From CAVQBP01 sp963723205 (lineage in GTDB: Bacteria; Bacteroidota; Ignavibacteria; Ignavibacteriales; Ignavibacteriaceae), in contig CAVRQC010000035.1 of assembly GCA_963723205.1 (NCBI GenBank), positions 282,216-346,215 of the forward strand: a stretch of DNA of 64,000 bases, read 5' to 3'. Positions 44,385 through 53,903 of the stretch are shown piece after piece (within the stretch, counting starts at the first letter, position 1; the number at the start of each line of letters is the position of its first letter). A model generated the notes under the pieces. It was not told the DNA's origin and did no database searches. It worked only from the letters and a program-made list of their open reading frames with translations. The position numbers and the translations under genes were made by a program.

Positions 44385-46361
44385 ATGTCTCTTTTAAAAA
44401 CTGCCGTTTTCCTCTTTTTATTCAGTTTTTCAGCCTTTTCTCAAAATTTTGAAAAAACAAATAAAGAAAATCTTCAAAATGTTAATTCCCTGTTAAAAAT
44501 TGAATACCCAGGTGATCCTGCTATTGATATTAAATATTATAAATTAAATCTTAAGGTTACTTACAACCCAAACTATTTATCCGGTTCGGTAACAGTAAAA
44601 GCCGCACCTGTTCATAATCCGTTGAATTCATTCTTTTTAGATTTACAGAATCCGATGATAGTTGATTCGATTGTATCGGGAAACGTAAAACTTCGCTTTT
44701 CACATGCAAATGCAAAGCTAAATATTACACTTAATAAGACTTATAATCAAAATGAAATTTTTGAAATAAAAATATATTACCAGGGAGTACCTGGTTCAAA
44801 TGGGTTCGGAAGTTTTGAATTTGGAACGCATGGGAACAATGAACCTGTAATATGGACGTTAAGTGAACCATACGGTTCAAGTGATTGGTTCCCTTGCAAA
44901 GATACTCCTGCAGATAAAGCAGATTCATCCAATGTTTGGATAACTGTTGATAAGAATCTTTATGGAGTATCAAACGGGACACTGGTCGATATTGTTGAAA
45001 ATCCCGATAATACAGCCACTTACAAATGGACCAATAAATATCCTATAGCTCAATATTTGATTTCTCTAGCTATATCCAACTATACGATTTATAAAAATTA
45101 TTTTAAGTATAGTGAAAAAGATTCGATGCCGGTTATCAATTATGTTTATCCTGAAAACCTTGCAAGCTATAAAACCAATCTTGATAAAGTTCCCAAAATG
45201 CTGCATATAACTTCAGATTACTTCGGTTTATATCCATTTATTAAGGAAAAATACGGGAATGCAGAAATTGGTTGGAAAGGCGGCGGTGGAATGGAACATC
45301 AGACTGTGTCTTCAATGAGCAACTTTTCTGAAACTGTTCTTGTTCATGAACTGGTTCATCAATGGTTCGGGGATAAAATTACGTGCAGGGATTGGCAGGA
45401 TATCTGGCTTAACGAAGGTTTCGCAACTTATGGTGAAATGCTCTATGCACAAAAAGTTTATGGAGACTCAGCTTATAATAACTTTGTTGCTCTGGATATG
45501 GCTAGAGCTAAAAATGCTAAAGGTTCCATTTATGTTCAGGATATAAGTTCTATATCTGAAATTTTTAATGGTAACAGGTCATATGCAAAAGGGGGAATTG
45601 TATTACACATGTTAAGGGGAGTTGTCGGTGATTCTGTTTTCTTTAAAATTATGAAAACCTATTCAAACGATCCGCGTGTTGCTTATGGTACTGCTGTAAC
45701 AGCAGATTTTCAAAGAGATGCCGAAACTGTTTCCGGCCTAAACCTTGGGTATTTCTTTAATGAATGGATTTATGGTGAAGGTTATCCGAAATACAAAATT
45801 GATTGGAATGCAACTAAAATAAATAATAATTATGAAGTAACTGTAAATGTTAACCAGACGGTAAATATCTATACTTCCTTCTTTACAATGCCTGTTCAAA
45901 TAAAAATTTCAACTTCAGCAGGTGATACGCTTTTTTCATTTTTTAATGATCATCAGGATCAGCGGGTAAAATTTTTAGTTAAAGGAAATCCGCTTTCTAT
46001 TACAATAGATCCAAATAACTGGATTTTAAAAGATGCTATTACATTTTCTGATAGTAATAAAATATTAAATCCAATAAAATTTGAGCTAGAGCAGAATCAT
46101 CCTAATCCGTTAAATCCTTTTAATCCGACTACAACAATTGAATATCGGGTGCCTGAACTTAATACAGTTTTAAATACCAATGTTAAGTTAATTGTGTATG
46201 ATGTACTTGGAAATCAGGTTGCTGTTTTAGTTGATAAAGCTCAATCGCCAGGTAAATATTCTGTCGTATTTAATGCAAGCGGACTTGCAAGTGGAGTATA
46301 TATCTACAGCTTAAAAGTAGGTTCCCTCGTTACAACAAAAAAGCTTGTACTTTTAAAATAA
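44385..46361 (+). CDS. M1 family metallo-aminopeptidase with T9SS sorting domain
   Basis: The 658-residue exported enzyme has a signal peptide (LLKTAVFLFLFSFSAFS), an M1 catalytic domain with GGGMEHQ, HELVHQ (His321, Glu322, His325) and NEGF (third ligand Glu344), and a C-terminal T9SS type A sorting domain from about residue 570. That tail holds PNPLNPFNPTT and ends TTKKLVLLK. Zinc ligands and catalytic Glu are intact. It is shorter than APN-type M1 enzymes because the large helical C-domain is replaced by the sorting tail. It should be secreted and cut from its tail, degrading peptides outside the cell. Confidence 0.93.
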   Translation: MSLLKTAVFLFLFSFSAFSQNFEKTNKENLQNVNSLLKIEYPGDPAIDIKYYKLNLKVTYNPNYLSGSVTVKAAPVHNPLNSFFLDLQNPMIVDSIVSGNVKLRFSHANAKLNITLNKTYNQNEIFEIKIYYQGVPGSNGFGSFEFGTHGNNEPVIWTLSEPYGSSDWFPCKDTPADKADSSNVWITVDKNLYGVSNGTLVDIVENPDNTATYKWTNKYPIAQYLISLAISNYTIYKNYFKYSEKDSMPVINYVYPENLASYKTNLDKVPKMLHITSDYFGLYPFIKEKYGNAEIGWKGGGGMEHQTVSSMSNFSETVLVHELVHQWFGDKITCRDWQDIWLNEGFATYGEMLYAQKVYGDSAYNNFVALDMARAKNAKGSIYVQDISSISEIFNGNRSYAKGGIVLHMLRGVVGDSVFFKIMKTYSNDPRVAYGTAVTADFQRDAETVSGLNLGYFFNEWIYGEGYPKYKIDWNATKINNNYEVTVNVNQTVNIYTSFFTMPVQIKISTSAGDTLFSFFNDHQDQRVKFLVKGNPLSITIDPNNWILKDAITFSDSNKILNPIKFELEQNHPNPLNPFNPTTTIEYRVPELNTVLNTNVKLIVYDVLGNQVAVLVDKAQSPGKYSVVFNASGLASGVYIYSLKVGSLVTTKKLVLLK

Positions 46362-46486
46362 TTTATTAAGATAATTCATTTATAGAGTAAATCTGAAATC
46401 CTTTATATTATTTTAGAAAAATTTCATTTTCTATCCAATTGAACTGGATGGAATCCACAATAATTATCTTTTATTTGTAATTCATC

Positions 46487-46515
46487 TTGACAAGTATATT
46501 AATATTTTTTAATTT
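46487..46515 (+). promoter_or_regulatory. Predicted greA leader promoter
   Basis: TTGACA at 46487-46492 is followed after 17 bp by TAATTT at 46510-46515. Transcription would start around 46522, at the base of the hairpin at 46521-46548, so the transcript would begin with that structure. Confidence 0.4.
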
Positions 46516-46520
46516 TCCAT

Positions 46521-46556
46521 TTGCCACTGCTGGTTAAAGCTGTGGCAATTTTTTTT
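46521..46556 (+). terminator. Intrinsic terminator in the greA leader
   Basis: The stem TTGCCAC/GTGGCAA (46521-46527 and 46542-46548), with extra AGC/GCT pairing inside, is followed by eight T residues. It ends 26 bp before the greA ATG, too close for a promoter in between. It could therefore act as an attenuator of greA, or as the terminator of the M1 gene 160 bp upstream. Confidence 0.85.
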
Positions 46557-46582
46557 GTCAAAAACAATCTGAGTATATAATT

Positions 46583-47059
46583 ATGTCCGAAGCCAATTTT
46601 GTTTACTTAACTAAAGAACGATTAGTAGAACTTGAAAAAGAACTTCAAGAATTAAAAACAAACGGCAGAAAAGAAATTGCCGCAAAAATTGCCGAAGCCC
46701 GCGCACACGGGGACTTATCTGAAAATGCAGAATATGATGCTGCAAAGGAAGAACAGGGTTTGTTCGAACTTAGAATAAGCAAACTGGAAAATGTTCTTTC
46801 CAGAGCCAGGATAATTGATCCGTCACAATTCCCCAATGGTAAGGTACATATCCTGTCTAAAGTGAAAATAAAGAATTTAAAGACTCAGAAAATTTTTAAT
46901 TACATATTAGTTTCTCCTGAAGAAGCAGATTTTCAAGCAGGAAAGATTTCGATTACTTCTCCGGTTGGTCAGGGTTTGTTGGGAGCTGAAACAGGTAAAA
47001 AGGTAAATGTTAAAGCACCTGCTGGTTTATTGGAATTTGAAATTCTTTCCATAGAATAG
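46583..47059 (+). CDS. greA: Transcription elongation factor GreA
   Basis: GreA rescues backtracked RNA polymerase by stimulating transcript cleavage. The 158-residue protein has the coiled-coil N-terminus with the conserved acidic tip ENAEYDAAKEEQ and the C-terminal FKBP-like domain ending in PAGLLEFEILSIE. The length matches the family. It is preceded by an intrinsic terminator in the leader. Confidence 0.96.
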   Translation: MSEANFVYLTKERLVELEKELQELKTNGRKEIAAKIAEARAHGDLSENAEYDAAKEEQGLFELRISKLENVLSRARIIDPSQFPNGKVHILSKVKIKNLKTQKIFNYILVSPEEADFQAGKISITSPVGQGLLGAETGKKVNVKAPAGLLEFEILSIE

Positions 47060-47137
47060 TATTATATACGACAAGTGGAATCTGCGATAAAAATTAACAT
47101 CTTATTATTCTATTTTATAAAAGGTAATATCTTATAA

Positions 47138-48226
47138 GTGTCGGACGAATCTTATATAAAATTAGCAATTGAAATAGCAAAAAAGGGAATTGGTTCCGTA
47201 AGTCCCAATCCATTAGTCGGATGTGTAATTGTAAAAAACGACAGGATTATTTCTGCAGGTTATCATGAAAAATTTGGTGAAAATCATGCAGAAGTAAATG
47301 CTATTGAAAAGGCAAAAGAAAGCCTTGAAGGAGCAACTCTTTATACAAACCTGGAACCTTGTAGTCACCATGGGAAGACCCCTCCCTGTGTTAATAAAAT
47401 AATAGATCAGAAAATAAAAAAAGTTGTTGTCGGCACTAATGATATGAATCCTTTGGTAAGCGGAAACGGGATAAGAAAGTTAAAATCGGCTGGTATTGAT
47501 GTAAAAGTAGGTATAATGGAAAGTGATTGTATCGAACTGAACAGGTTCTTCTTTAAATATATAACTGAAAAAATTCCGTATATTACTTTAAAAGCTGCAC
47601 TTACACTTGACGGAAGGATCGCCGACAAATCAGGTGATTCCAAATGGATATCATCTCTCAATTCAAGGAAATATGTTCATCAGCTCAGAGCAAGCTATGA
47701 TGCTGTTCTGGTTGGTTACGGTACTGTAAAAAGAGATGATCCTAAATTAACCGTGAGACTGGCTGAAGGAAGAAATCCTCGCAGAATTATTTTAGATACT
47801 AAACTGGAATTAAATAATAAATTTAAACTCCTGATTAATAATAAGGACCGGAAACTAATTATTGTTACATCGAAAAGAAATGCCAGCAAAAAAGGGAAAA
47901 TAAAAAAAATATTATCACACAATGCCGAAATCATTTTTGTAAAAGAGGATGCAAACGGGAAACTGAATTTAAAGAATGCATTAAAAGAATTGGCAAAAGT
48001 TAATATTTCTTCTATACTTGTAGAAGGCGGGAGAGAAATTTATACTTCATTTATTAAGAAAAACCTGTTTGATGATATAATGCTTTTTGTTACTCCAAAA
48101 TTAATGGGCTGCGGTATACCGCTTCTTGGAAATATAAATAAGAGAAATATTAAAAATGCACTAAAACTTCGGGTAAGGAATACCGAAAGAATTGGTGATG
48201 ATTTTTTAGTTGAACTAATTAAATAA
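47138..48226 (+). CDS. ribD: Bifunctional diaminohydroxyphosphoribosylaminopyrimidine deaminase/reductase RibD
   Basis: RibD catalyses two early steps of riboflavin synthesis. The 362-residue product has the deaminase domain (1-145) with zinc ligands His50 in NHAEVNA and Cys75/Cys84 in EPCSHHGKTPPC, and the NADPH-dependent reductase domain (150-362) with SGDSKWISS and SILVEGGREIYTSF. GTG is the start codon at 47138. It stands apart from ribE. The stop is followed by a same-strand isochorismatase-like gene 6 bp later. Confidence 0.95.
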   Translation: MSDESYIKLAIEIAKKGIGSVSPNPLVGCVIVKNDRIISAGYHEKFGENHAEVNAIEKAKESLEGATLYTNLEPCSHHGKTPPCVNKIIDQKIKKVVVGTNDMNPLVSGNGIRKLKSAGIDVKVGIMESDCIELNRFFFKYITEKIPYITLKAALTLDGRIADKSGDSKWISSLNSRKYVHQLRASYDAVLVGYGTVKRDDPKLTVRLAEGRNPRRIILDTKLELNNKFKLLINNKDRKLIIVTSKRNASKKGKIKKILSHNAEIIFVKEDANGKLNLKNALKELAKVNISSILVEGGREIYTSFIKKNLFDDIMLFVTPKLMGCGIPLLGNINKRNIKNALKLRVRNTERIGDDFLVELIK

Positions 48227-48232
48227 ATATTG

Positions 48233-48790
48233 ATGGAAAGAAATAATAAACTTTTATCAAGAGTTTCTACTGCATTGTTATTAATTGACGTGCAGGAAAA
48301 AATTCTTGATGTCATGCTTAATAAAGAAGAAGTAGTTAATAATTGTGTGAAATTAATTAAAGGATTTAAAATTCTTAACCTCCCTATTTACTTTACCGAA
48401 CAATATCCGAAAGGTTTAGGATCAACATCACATTTTTTATTAAAAGAACTTGAAGGTATAACTGCGATTCAAAAAACGAGTTTTAGTTGTTTGGGTGCGG
48501 GAAATCTATTTCAAAGTTTAAAAGATAACAATATTAAACAGGTAGTTATAGCAGGGATTGAATCACATGTTTGCGTTCAGCAGACAGTTCTCGATCTCCT
48601 GGCAAATAATTTCCAGGTTAATGTTTGTGCTGATGCAACCTCATCAAGAAAAGAAAAAGATTTGAATATTGCTTTGGAAAGAATGAGAAACAACAATGTA
48701 GAAATAACATCTGTTGAATCAGTTTTATTTGAGTTGCTGCAGGAAAGCAGGACAGATGAATTCAAGAAAATTTCTGCAATCATCAAGTGA
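48233..48790 (+). CDS. Isochorismatase-like cysteine hydrolase
   Basis: This is a 185-residue hydrolase of the isochorismatase fold. The catalytic triad residues are Asp19 in LLIDVQEK, Lys in YPKGLG-adjacent positions, and Cys in IAGIESHVCVQQT. The length is typical of the small single-domain members, which act on amides such as nicotinamide or on N-carbamoyl compounds. The ATG at 48233 is chosen over a TTG one codon earlier. It is close to ribD and probably co-transcribed, although a functional link is not evident. Confidence 0.85.
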   Translation: MERNNKLLSRVSTALLLIDVQEKILDVMLNKEEVVNNCVKLIKGFKILNLPIYFTEQYPKGLGSTSHFLLKELEGITAIQKTSFSCLGAGNLFQSLKDNNIKQVVIAGIESHVCVQQTVLDLLANNFQVNVCADATSSRKEKDLNIALERMRNNNVEITSVESVLFELLQESRTDEFKKISAIIK

Positions 48791-48799
48791 ATGGATGAA

Positions 48800-48844
48800 T
48801 GATTGAATGAATAATTCCAAAACATTCACCAATTCATCCAATCA
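48800..48844. terminator. Hairpin between convergent genes
   Basis: Arms TGATTGAATGAAT and ATTCATCCAATCA (12 of 13 paired) enclose a 19-nt loop. The GAATG/ATTC words recur in the leader of the secG gene, so this may also be part of a low-complexity repeat. It separates the isochorismatase-like gene from the DUF2269 gene. Confidence 0.5.
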
Positions 48845-48864
48845 ATAATTCAAAGTAAATGGGC

Positions 48865-49326
48865 TTACACTGGTTTAATAACCATAAGAACTACAGCTAT
48901 ATAAGGTGCAAGCGTTGCAATTGAACCCCAGATGTCCCACTGCTTAGCTAGTCTTCCATATTCATCCCAGTTAAATTCTCCTTCTTTTTGAGCAAGTGCC
49001 AGTATCTTTTTCTGAATGGGAACAACTTTAGCCATAAATGCAGCTCCTGACACAACAACTAAAATCAATGACCAGAAAACCCATGCTGTGGTAATTAAAT
49101 TATAACCACCATGCAAGGCAGCGCCAATTCCAAAAACAATTATTATAGTAACACCAGGCATTGTAAAATACCTGTCAGCTTTTATAATTCCGTCAAAGGT
49201 ATCTGCAATTTTTTTCGGATCTTTAGAAAGGTCAGCATGCTTTTTCCAGAACGGACCGACTGTTATATTCCCCAGAAAAATAATTGCACCAAAAATATGG
49301 ATGAGTTTCAATATTAGATAAACCAT
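48865..49326 (-). CDS. DUF2269 family integral membrane protein
   Basis: The 153-residue product (from the ATG at 49326, preceded by an AAGG ribosome site; a TTG four codons upstream is less likely) has four membrane helices and a conserved His in LKLIHIFGAIIFLGN. It matches the DUF2269 family of small membrane proteins, some of which may bind heme. The function is not known. It is transcribed alone. Confidence 0.82.
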   Translation of the reverse strand: MVYLILKLIHIFGAIIFLGNITVGPFWKKHADLSKDPKKIADTFDGIIKADRYFTMPGVTIIIVFGIGAALHGGYNLITTAWVFWSLILVVVSGAAFMAKVVPIQKKILALAQKEGEFNWDEYGRLAKQWDIWGSIATLAPYIAVVLMVIKPV

Positions 49327-49439
49327 TTTTACCTTCAATAAAATTAAACAAACTTAATATTATTTTCGTAGAATAAAAAGAATCAATAATTATCTTTAGT
49401 TTTCAATAATATCTACTCATTTCAAATTTTTCTTCTACA

Positions 49440-50546
49440 TTATTTCGCTGTTAACACAGAAATAAGCTTATGGTTTAGTGATCCGTCACTATTTACAACC
49501 GGAAAATCACCTTTATAACCCCAATGACAATATGCAATATTATTTTCATTAAAAATTCCGCACATATCTCTATACCAGCGTAATGCTGTACTTTGCGGAA
49601 TATGCGGATAAACACCAAATTCACCGCAATATAAATGGAGGCTGTTTTCTTTTGCCACCTTAATTGCTGGTTCTATAATTTTTTCTAAGGTATCTTTAGT
49701 AAAATAGCCGTTAGCCCCATCTCTCATTGCTTTTACTGCAGCCGGTGAGAGAGTTTTATAAAAAGATGTGTCAACAATCAATCCCGGATAATTAACTGGA
49801 CCTTTATATTCTCCGATTGCAGTCCATGGTGCTGTATGATGAGTCAGCGCCATAGGCGTATAAAAATGAAAACTCAGAATAATATTTTTATCATCTTTTG
49901 GAAACTTTAATTCGGGAAAAGTTTGAGGGATTTGCCACATATCAGAACCAATTATGACAACCCTGTTCGGTTCCTTTTTACGGATAGCTTTTAAGACTTT
50001 ACTAAATACTTTATTCCAGTCATCCGGATCTTTTGCTGTGGGTTCATTTAAGATTTCATATGCAATCATGCTGTCGGGATATTGATGCAATTCATCAGAA
50101 AGCTGCTGCCACATAAGAACCAACTTTTTCTGTTCGGTTTCATTTTTCCATAAAGGGTTTGATGTTTTATTAAAATAAAAAGACCGTATGATATGCAAAT
50201 CGACAATTACGCGTAAATTATTTTCACCCGCCCATTGTATCGCATTATGAAGCAAATCAAATGCATCTTTATGCTTGTTACCGCTTGAATCCCAAAGCTG
50301 TACCTCATCTACAGGAATTCTTACATGATCAAAACCTGCAGAAGCAATAGAATCAAAATCTGCTTTGGTAATATATTCTCTTCTGGCTTCGCCCCTTTTT
50401 TCACTTTGTGATAACCAATGACTGATATTTACACCGGTTCTAATTTTAAAATTTTCAGGGAAGTTACTTTCTGTTTGCGAATAAACTGAAACAGTAAATA
50501 GAATTAAAATTAAAAATGAAAACTTTTTATTTGTCTTGAATATCAT
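49440..50546 (-). CDS. Exported glycoside hydrolase family 5 (cellulase-like)
   Basis: This 368-residue secreted endoglucanase or related beta-glycanase has a signal peptide, the TIM-barrel motif HVRIPVDE, an acid/base Glu168 in LNEPT and a nucleophile Glu309 in YCGEFG. The conserved HFYTP and WGYKGDFP loops match GH5. It has no sorting tail or carbohydrate-binding module. It follows the GH3 gene on the same strand by 24 bp, so the operon would release oligosaccharides and then hydrolyse them. Confidence 0.92.
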   Translation of the reverse strand: MIFKTNKKFSFLILILFTVSVYSQTESNFPENFKIRTGVNISHWLSQSEKRGEARREYITKADFDSIASAGFDHVRIPVDEVQLWDSSGNKHKDAFDLLHNAIQWAGENNLRVIVDLHIIRSFYFNKTSNPLWKNETEQKKLVLMWQQLSDELHQYPDSMIAYEILNEPTAKDPDDWNKVFSKVLKAIRKKEPNRVVIIGSDMWQIPQTFPELKFPKDDKNIILSFHFYTPMALTHHTAPWTAIGEYKGPVNYPGLIVDTSFYKTLSPAAVKAMRDGANGYFTKDTLEKIIEPAIKVAKENSLHLYCGEFGVYPHIPQSTALRWYRDMCGIFNENNIAYCHWGYKGDFPVVNSDGSLNHKLISVLTAK

Positions 50547-50570
50547 TATATCTCCGTATATTTAATTTTA

Positions 50571-52682
50571 TTACAATAACTCGACTTCCTTCTGTAATTT
50601 GATATTTCTGGAAGAAGCGCCCACATCCAGAATGAATTTCCCTTTTTCTGCAAACCAGCTCTTAGTTGCAGGATTCCAGAATGAAAAATCTTTTTTGTCC
50701 AAAGTTATTTCAATCGTTTTACTTTCACCTGGTTTAAGCTCAATTTTCTTAAATCCTTTTAACTCTTTAACGGGTCGGGGTACGGAAGATTTAACATCAT
50801 GAACATACAACTGCGCAATTTCCTTTCCTTCAACATCGCCTGTATTTTTAATATTAAAGCTAATAACAAGAGTATCATTATCATTAAACTTTTCTTTTGA
50901 TACTTTTAGATTACTATATTCAAAAGTAGTATAAGATAGTCCATATCCAAATGGAAATAACGGCTCAATATTCCTGCTGTCGTACCACCTGTAACCAACA
51001 AAAACACCTTCAGTATAATAAACATTGAATACTTTATGTGCTTTTTCACCATCACCATTCCATCCGGTATAAAGTTTTTCACCTTCCGGGATATATCCAT
51101 AACCGGGAGAATCCTTAAATTCCCTTTCAATTGTTATTGGTAATTTACCGGATGGATTTGTTTTGCCTGCAATTATTTCGGCCAAAGCAACATTCCCCAT
51201 TTGACCTCCGTACCATGCATAAATAATTGCTTTTGCCTTAATGTTCCAATCGGTCATTCTGATTCCGCTGCCGGAGGTTACTATTACAACTGTATTAGGA
51301 TTATTATTTACACATTCAAGAACTCTGTTTTCCTGATCATCCGGTAATGCAAAAGGCCTGTCCCGGCCTTCACTATCATCAGTCCCTATGTTACAAAGAA
51401 CTAGATCAGCCGATTTTATTTCAGCGGGATTTGGATTCTCAATATAATTTAATTTACTGCCGAGTATCTTTTTTAATTCATCAAACATCAAGTGTATATC
51501 ATATCCCTCAACTTCAGCAGATCCGCCGCCTCTTGCTAATTTTTTAACATAATTACCTGTGATTAAAATATTTTTGACTTCCTTTTTAATTGGCAGAACA
51601 TTATCCTGATTCTTTAAAAGCACAATTCCTTCTCTCGCAGTTTGTAAAGCAACTGACTCATGTTCTCCATATTTGTCTAAATATGAAGGATCTTTTTGTC
51701 TGCCGTTTAATTTCATAGAAAAGTATGTCATCAGTATTCCTTTAACCATACCATCTATATCAGCAACATTTACTGCACCTGCTTTTAAAAGTGAATCAAC
51801 ATTTTTTAAAGCAAAAGCAGAAGGCATTTCCAGATCCTGACCTGATTCAACAACTTTTTCTCCATTATATACCGACCACCAATCCGTCATAACCAGCCAC
51901 TTAAATCCTAATTGTTTTTTTAGAATATCTTTAATTACAAATTCACTTTGACCGCACCATTCTCCACCCAATAAATTATAAGAAGTCATTACAGCTCTGG
52001 CGCCTGCATCAATCCCGGCTTTGAATGCAGGTAGATTTATTTCATGCAGTTCTCTTTCACTGATAACAGAATTACTTTTTCTTCTAAAAAAATCTGTATT
52101 GTTTGCAACGAAATGTTTTAGCGTGGCAACTGTGCCGGTACTTTGTACTCCCTTTACATAATCTACAATCATTCTTGAAGCTAAAAACGGGTCTTCACCA
52201 AAATATTCAAAGTTTCTTCCGCACTGAGCCTGCCGGTAATTATTCATTCCAGGTCCCAGTAAAATACCAATTCCTCCTGCTCTGCATTCTTCTCCGATTG
52301 CTTCTGCATATTTATAAGCTAAATCAGGGTTCCAGGTAGCAGCTAATGAAATCGGACAAGGAAAAGCTGTTGATTTTTCAAGCTGATATTTTGAAAGATC
52401 TGCATCTCTGAATGATTTTCTAATATGTACTCCCTGAGTTGCATCAGACATATAGACTTCTCCAAGGTTTAATCTTGGAATAGATCTTATAAAAAAACTT
52501 TTGTCACCTCCTATGTAGGCGATTTTTTCTTCAATAGACATCAACGATAAAACTGAATCAGCCATTTTTTCAGATTGTTCATATAAAAGTGGTTTAAATT
52601 CATCTTTCGATTGTCCATTGATTTTTCCCGGAAAGAGAAATAAGAAGACCGTTAAAATGGTCAGGAGAATTGTTCTAGGCAT
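50571..52682 (-). CDS. Exported glycoside hydrolase family 3 beta-glucosidase
   Basis: This enzyme cleaves beta-linked glucose or xylose from the non-reducing end. From ATG 52682 (ribosome site GGAGGGG) it is 703 residues; an upstream extension of 25 codons lacks a ribosome site. It has a signal peptide (ILLTILTVFLFLFPGKINGQ), the N-terminal TIM barrel with nucleophile Asp267 in VMTDWW, the alpha/beta domain with DSEGRDRPFALPDDQ, and a C-terminal fibronectin-like domain (PVKELKGFKKIELKPGES). It is probably periplasmic. Confidence 0.94.
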   Translation of the reverse strand: MPRTILLTILTVFLFLFPGKINGQSKDEFKPLLYEQSEKMADSVLSLMSIEEKIAYIGGDKSFFIRSIPRLNLGEVYMSDATQGVHIRKSFRDADLSKYQLEKSTAFPCPISLAATWNPDLAYKYAEAIGEECRAGGIGILLGPGMNNYRQAQCGRNFEYFGEDPFLASRMIVDYVKGVQSTGTVATLKHFVANNTDFFRRKSNSVISERELHEINLPAFKAGIDAGARAVMTSYNLLGGEWCGQSEFVIKDILKKQLGFKWLVMTDWWSVYNGEKVVESGQDLEMPSAFALKNVDSLLKAGAVNVADIDGMVKGILMTYFSMKLNGRQKDPSYLDKYGEHESVALQTAREGIVLLKNQDNVLPIKKEVKNILITGNYVKKLARGGGSAEVEGYDIHLMFDELKKILGSKLNYIENPNPAEIKSADLVLCNIGTDDSEGRDRPFALPDDQENRVLECVNNNPNTVVIVTSGSGIRMTDWNIKAKAIIYAWYGGQMGNVALAEIIAGKTNPSGKLPITIEREFKDSPGYGYIPEGEKLYTGWNGDGEKAHKVFNVYYTEGVFVGYRWYDSRNIEPLFPFGYGLSYTTFEYSNLKVSKEKFNDNDTLVISFNIKNTGDVEGKEIAQLYVHDVKSSVPRPVKELKGFKKIELKPGESKTIEITLDKKDFSFWNPATKSWFAEKGKFILDVGASSRNIKLQKEVELL

Positions 52683-52964
52683 TACCCCTCCATTATTTTT
52701 TCTTTTATTTGATTGAATTCTTTGAAAAATAGAACATATGTTATTTACAAAATACAAATATAAAAGACAACAAAAGAGATGAACTAATAAAACAAATGAT
52801 ATACTTAATTAGAACTTCTTCGGAATGGTTTTTATTATAATTATTACTTTTTTAGTAATAAATAATAAGTTATTCCCCAAATTAAATTTTTACTAGAGAT
52901 GTAAGTTAAATTTTAAAATATGGGTAAGAAATAATTTCCTACCCATACTGTAAATTATTACAAA

Positions 52965-53858
52965 TTAATTAATTGTAAACTCTTTTATCATTCCTCTTTC
53001 AGCCGAAGGTTCTGAAATCCACGCATAATTCCCGGGCTGTAAATCAACGGAGAAGTAAGATGTATAGCCAACCGGCATTTCCTGGGTACCGCCAAGAAAC
53101 TCAGCCGGCGCAGGAGTTCTCAGGCCAATCAAATTCATCCAATCCATCCATTTTTTTAATTCTTCCATATTTGTATTTTCATTTATCCTTACAAGGTGAA
53201 CATCATTTCCAAGCCCGAATTCCGGCTGCTCCTTAAAGTGTACTGCAACAAGATGTTTTCCGCTGGAAAGGTTACCTTCCGATTCAATCCTATTGTTGTA
53301 GAGACTTATTTCTATATCTGCGTCTTCGGGTTCTTTCATTTTGGAAATTTCATTTGTAACAGTAAGGGGTCTGATCATTCCTAATTCACTATGAAATTTT
53401 CCTTCTTCAGTTTTAACATAACATTCCATAGAATAAGTACCGGGTTCGAGTTTTATAGTAGTCTGTGAGGTTTTCCCTGGTGCTGTAAGACCGGCTCCTC
53501 CCATTACTTTAGCAGAAGCATACCATTTCGGAAGAAGAGTTCCTAAAAGAGCGCCTGCATCTGCTTTGCTTGCCCCTGCTTCCAAAGTATCCATTGCAGA
53601 TACAAAAGGAGGCATCACTTCTTTATGATATCTTTCAAATGATACGCTGTCCGGAAGAAGAGTTAGAAAAAAGAAATGAGTTGCATGTCCTTCATTATTA
53701 AATCTAAAAGTTGTCCATCCCGAAGGAATTGAATCGGACACATAGAAATAGTAGTCTTTTGCCGTAACATCTACAATGTTCGTTGGAGGTGCCTTGCTGC
53801 ATGAAATAAAGATTATAGAGAAAAAAATTATGAATGTTAAATATTTAATTAATCTCAT
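52965..53858 (-). CDS. Lipoprotein with two cupredoxin-like domains
   Basis: The 297-residue protein has a lipobox (IIFISCSK, Cys20). The mature part seems to be two similar beta-sandwich domains, each beginning with a YxFYVSDSIPSGWTTFRFNNEGHATH-like pattern and ending in LEPGTYSMECYV or LQPGNYAWISEPS. This resembles cupredoxin folds. A His in EGHATHFF is present, but the full copper ligand set is not evident, so it may be a structural homologue. It lies at the end of the T9SS cargo cluster. The function is unknown. Confidence 0.68.
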   Translation of the reverse strand: MRLIKYLTFIIFFSIIFISCSKAPPTNIVDVTAKDYYFYVSDSIPSGWTTFRFNNEGHATHFFFLTLLPDSVSFERYHKEVMPPFVSAMDTLEAGASKADAGALLGTLLPKWYASAKVMGGAGLTAPGKTSQTTIKLEPGTYSMECYVKTEEGKFHSELGMIRPLTVTNEISKMKEPEDADIEISLYNNRIESEGNLSSGKHLVAVHFKEQPEFGLGNDVHLVRINENTNMEELKKWMDWMNLIGLRTPAPAEFLGGTQEMPVGYTSYFSVDLQPGNYAWISEPSAERGMIKEFTIN

Positions 53859-53903
53859 TTGGTTCTCCTTTTTTTATGAAAAATTATTATTAAGTGTTGC
53901 AAT

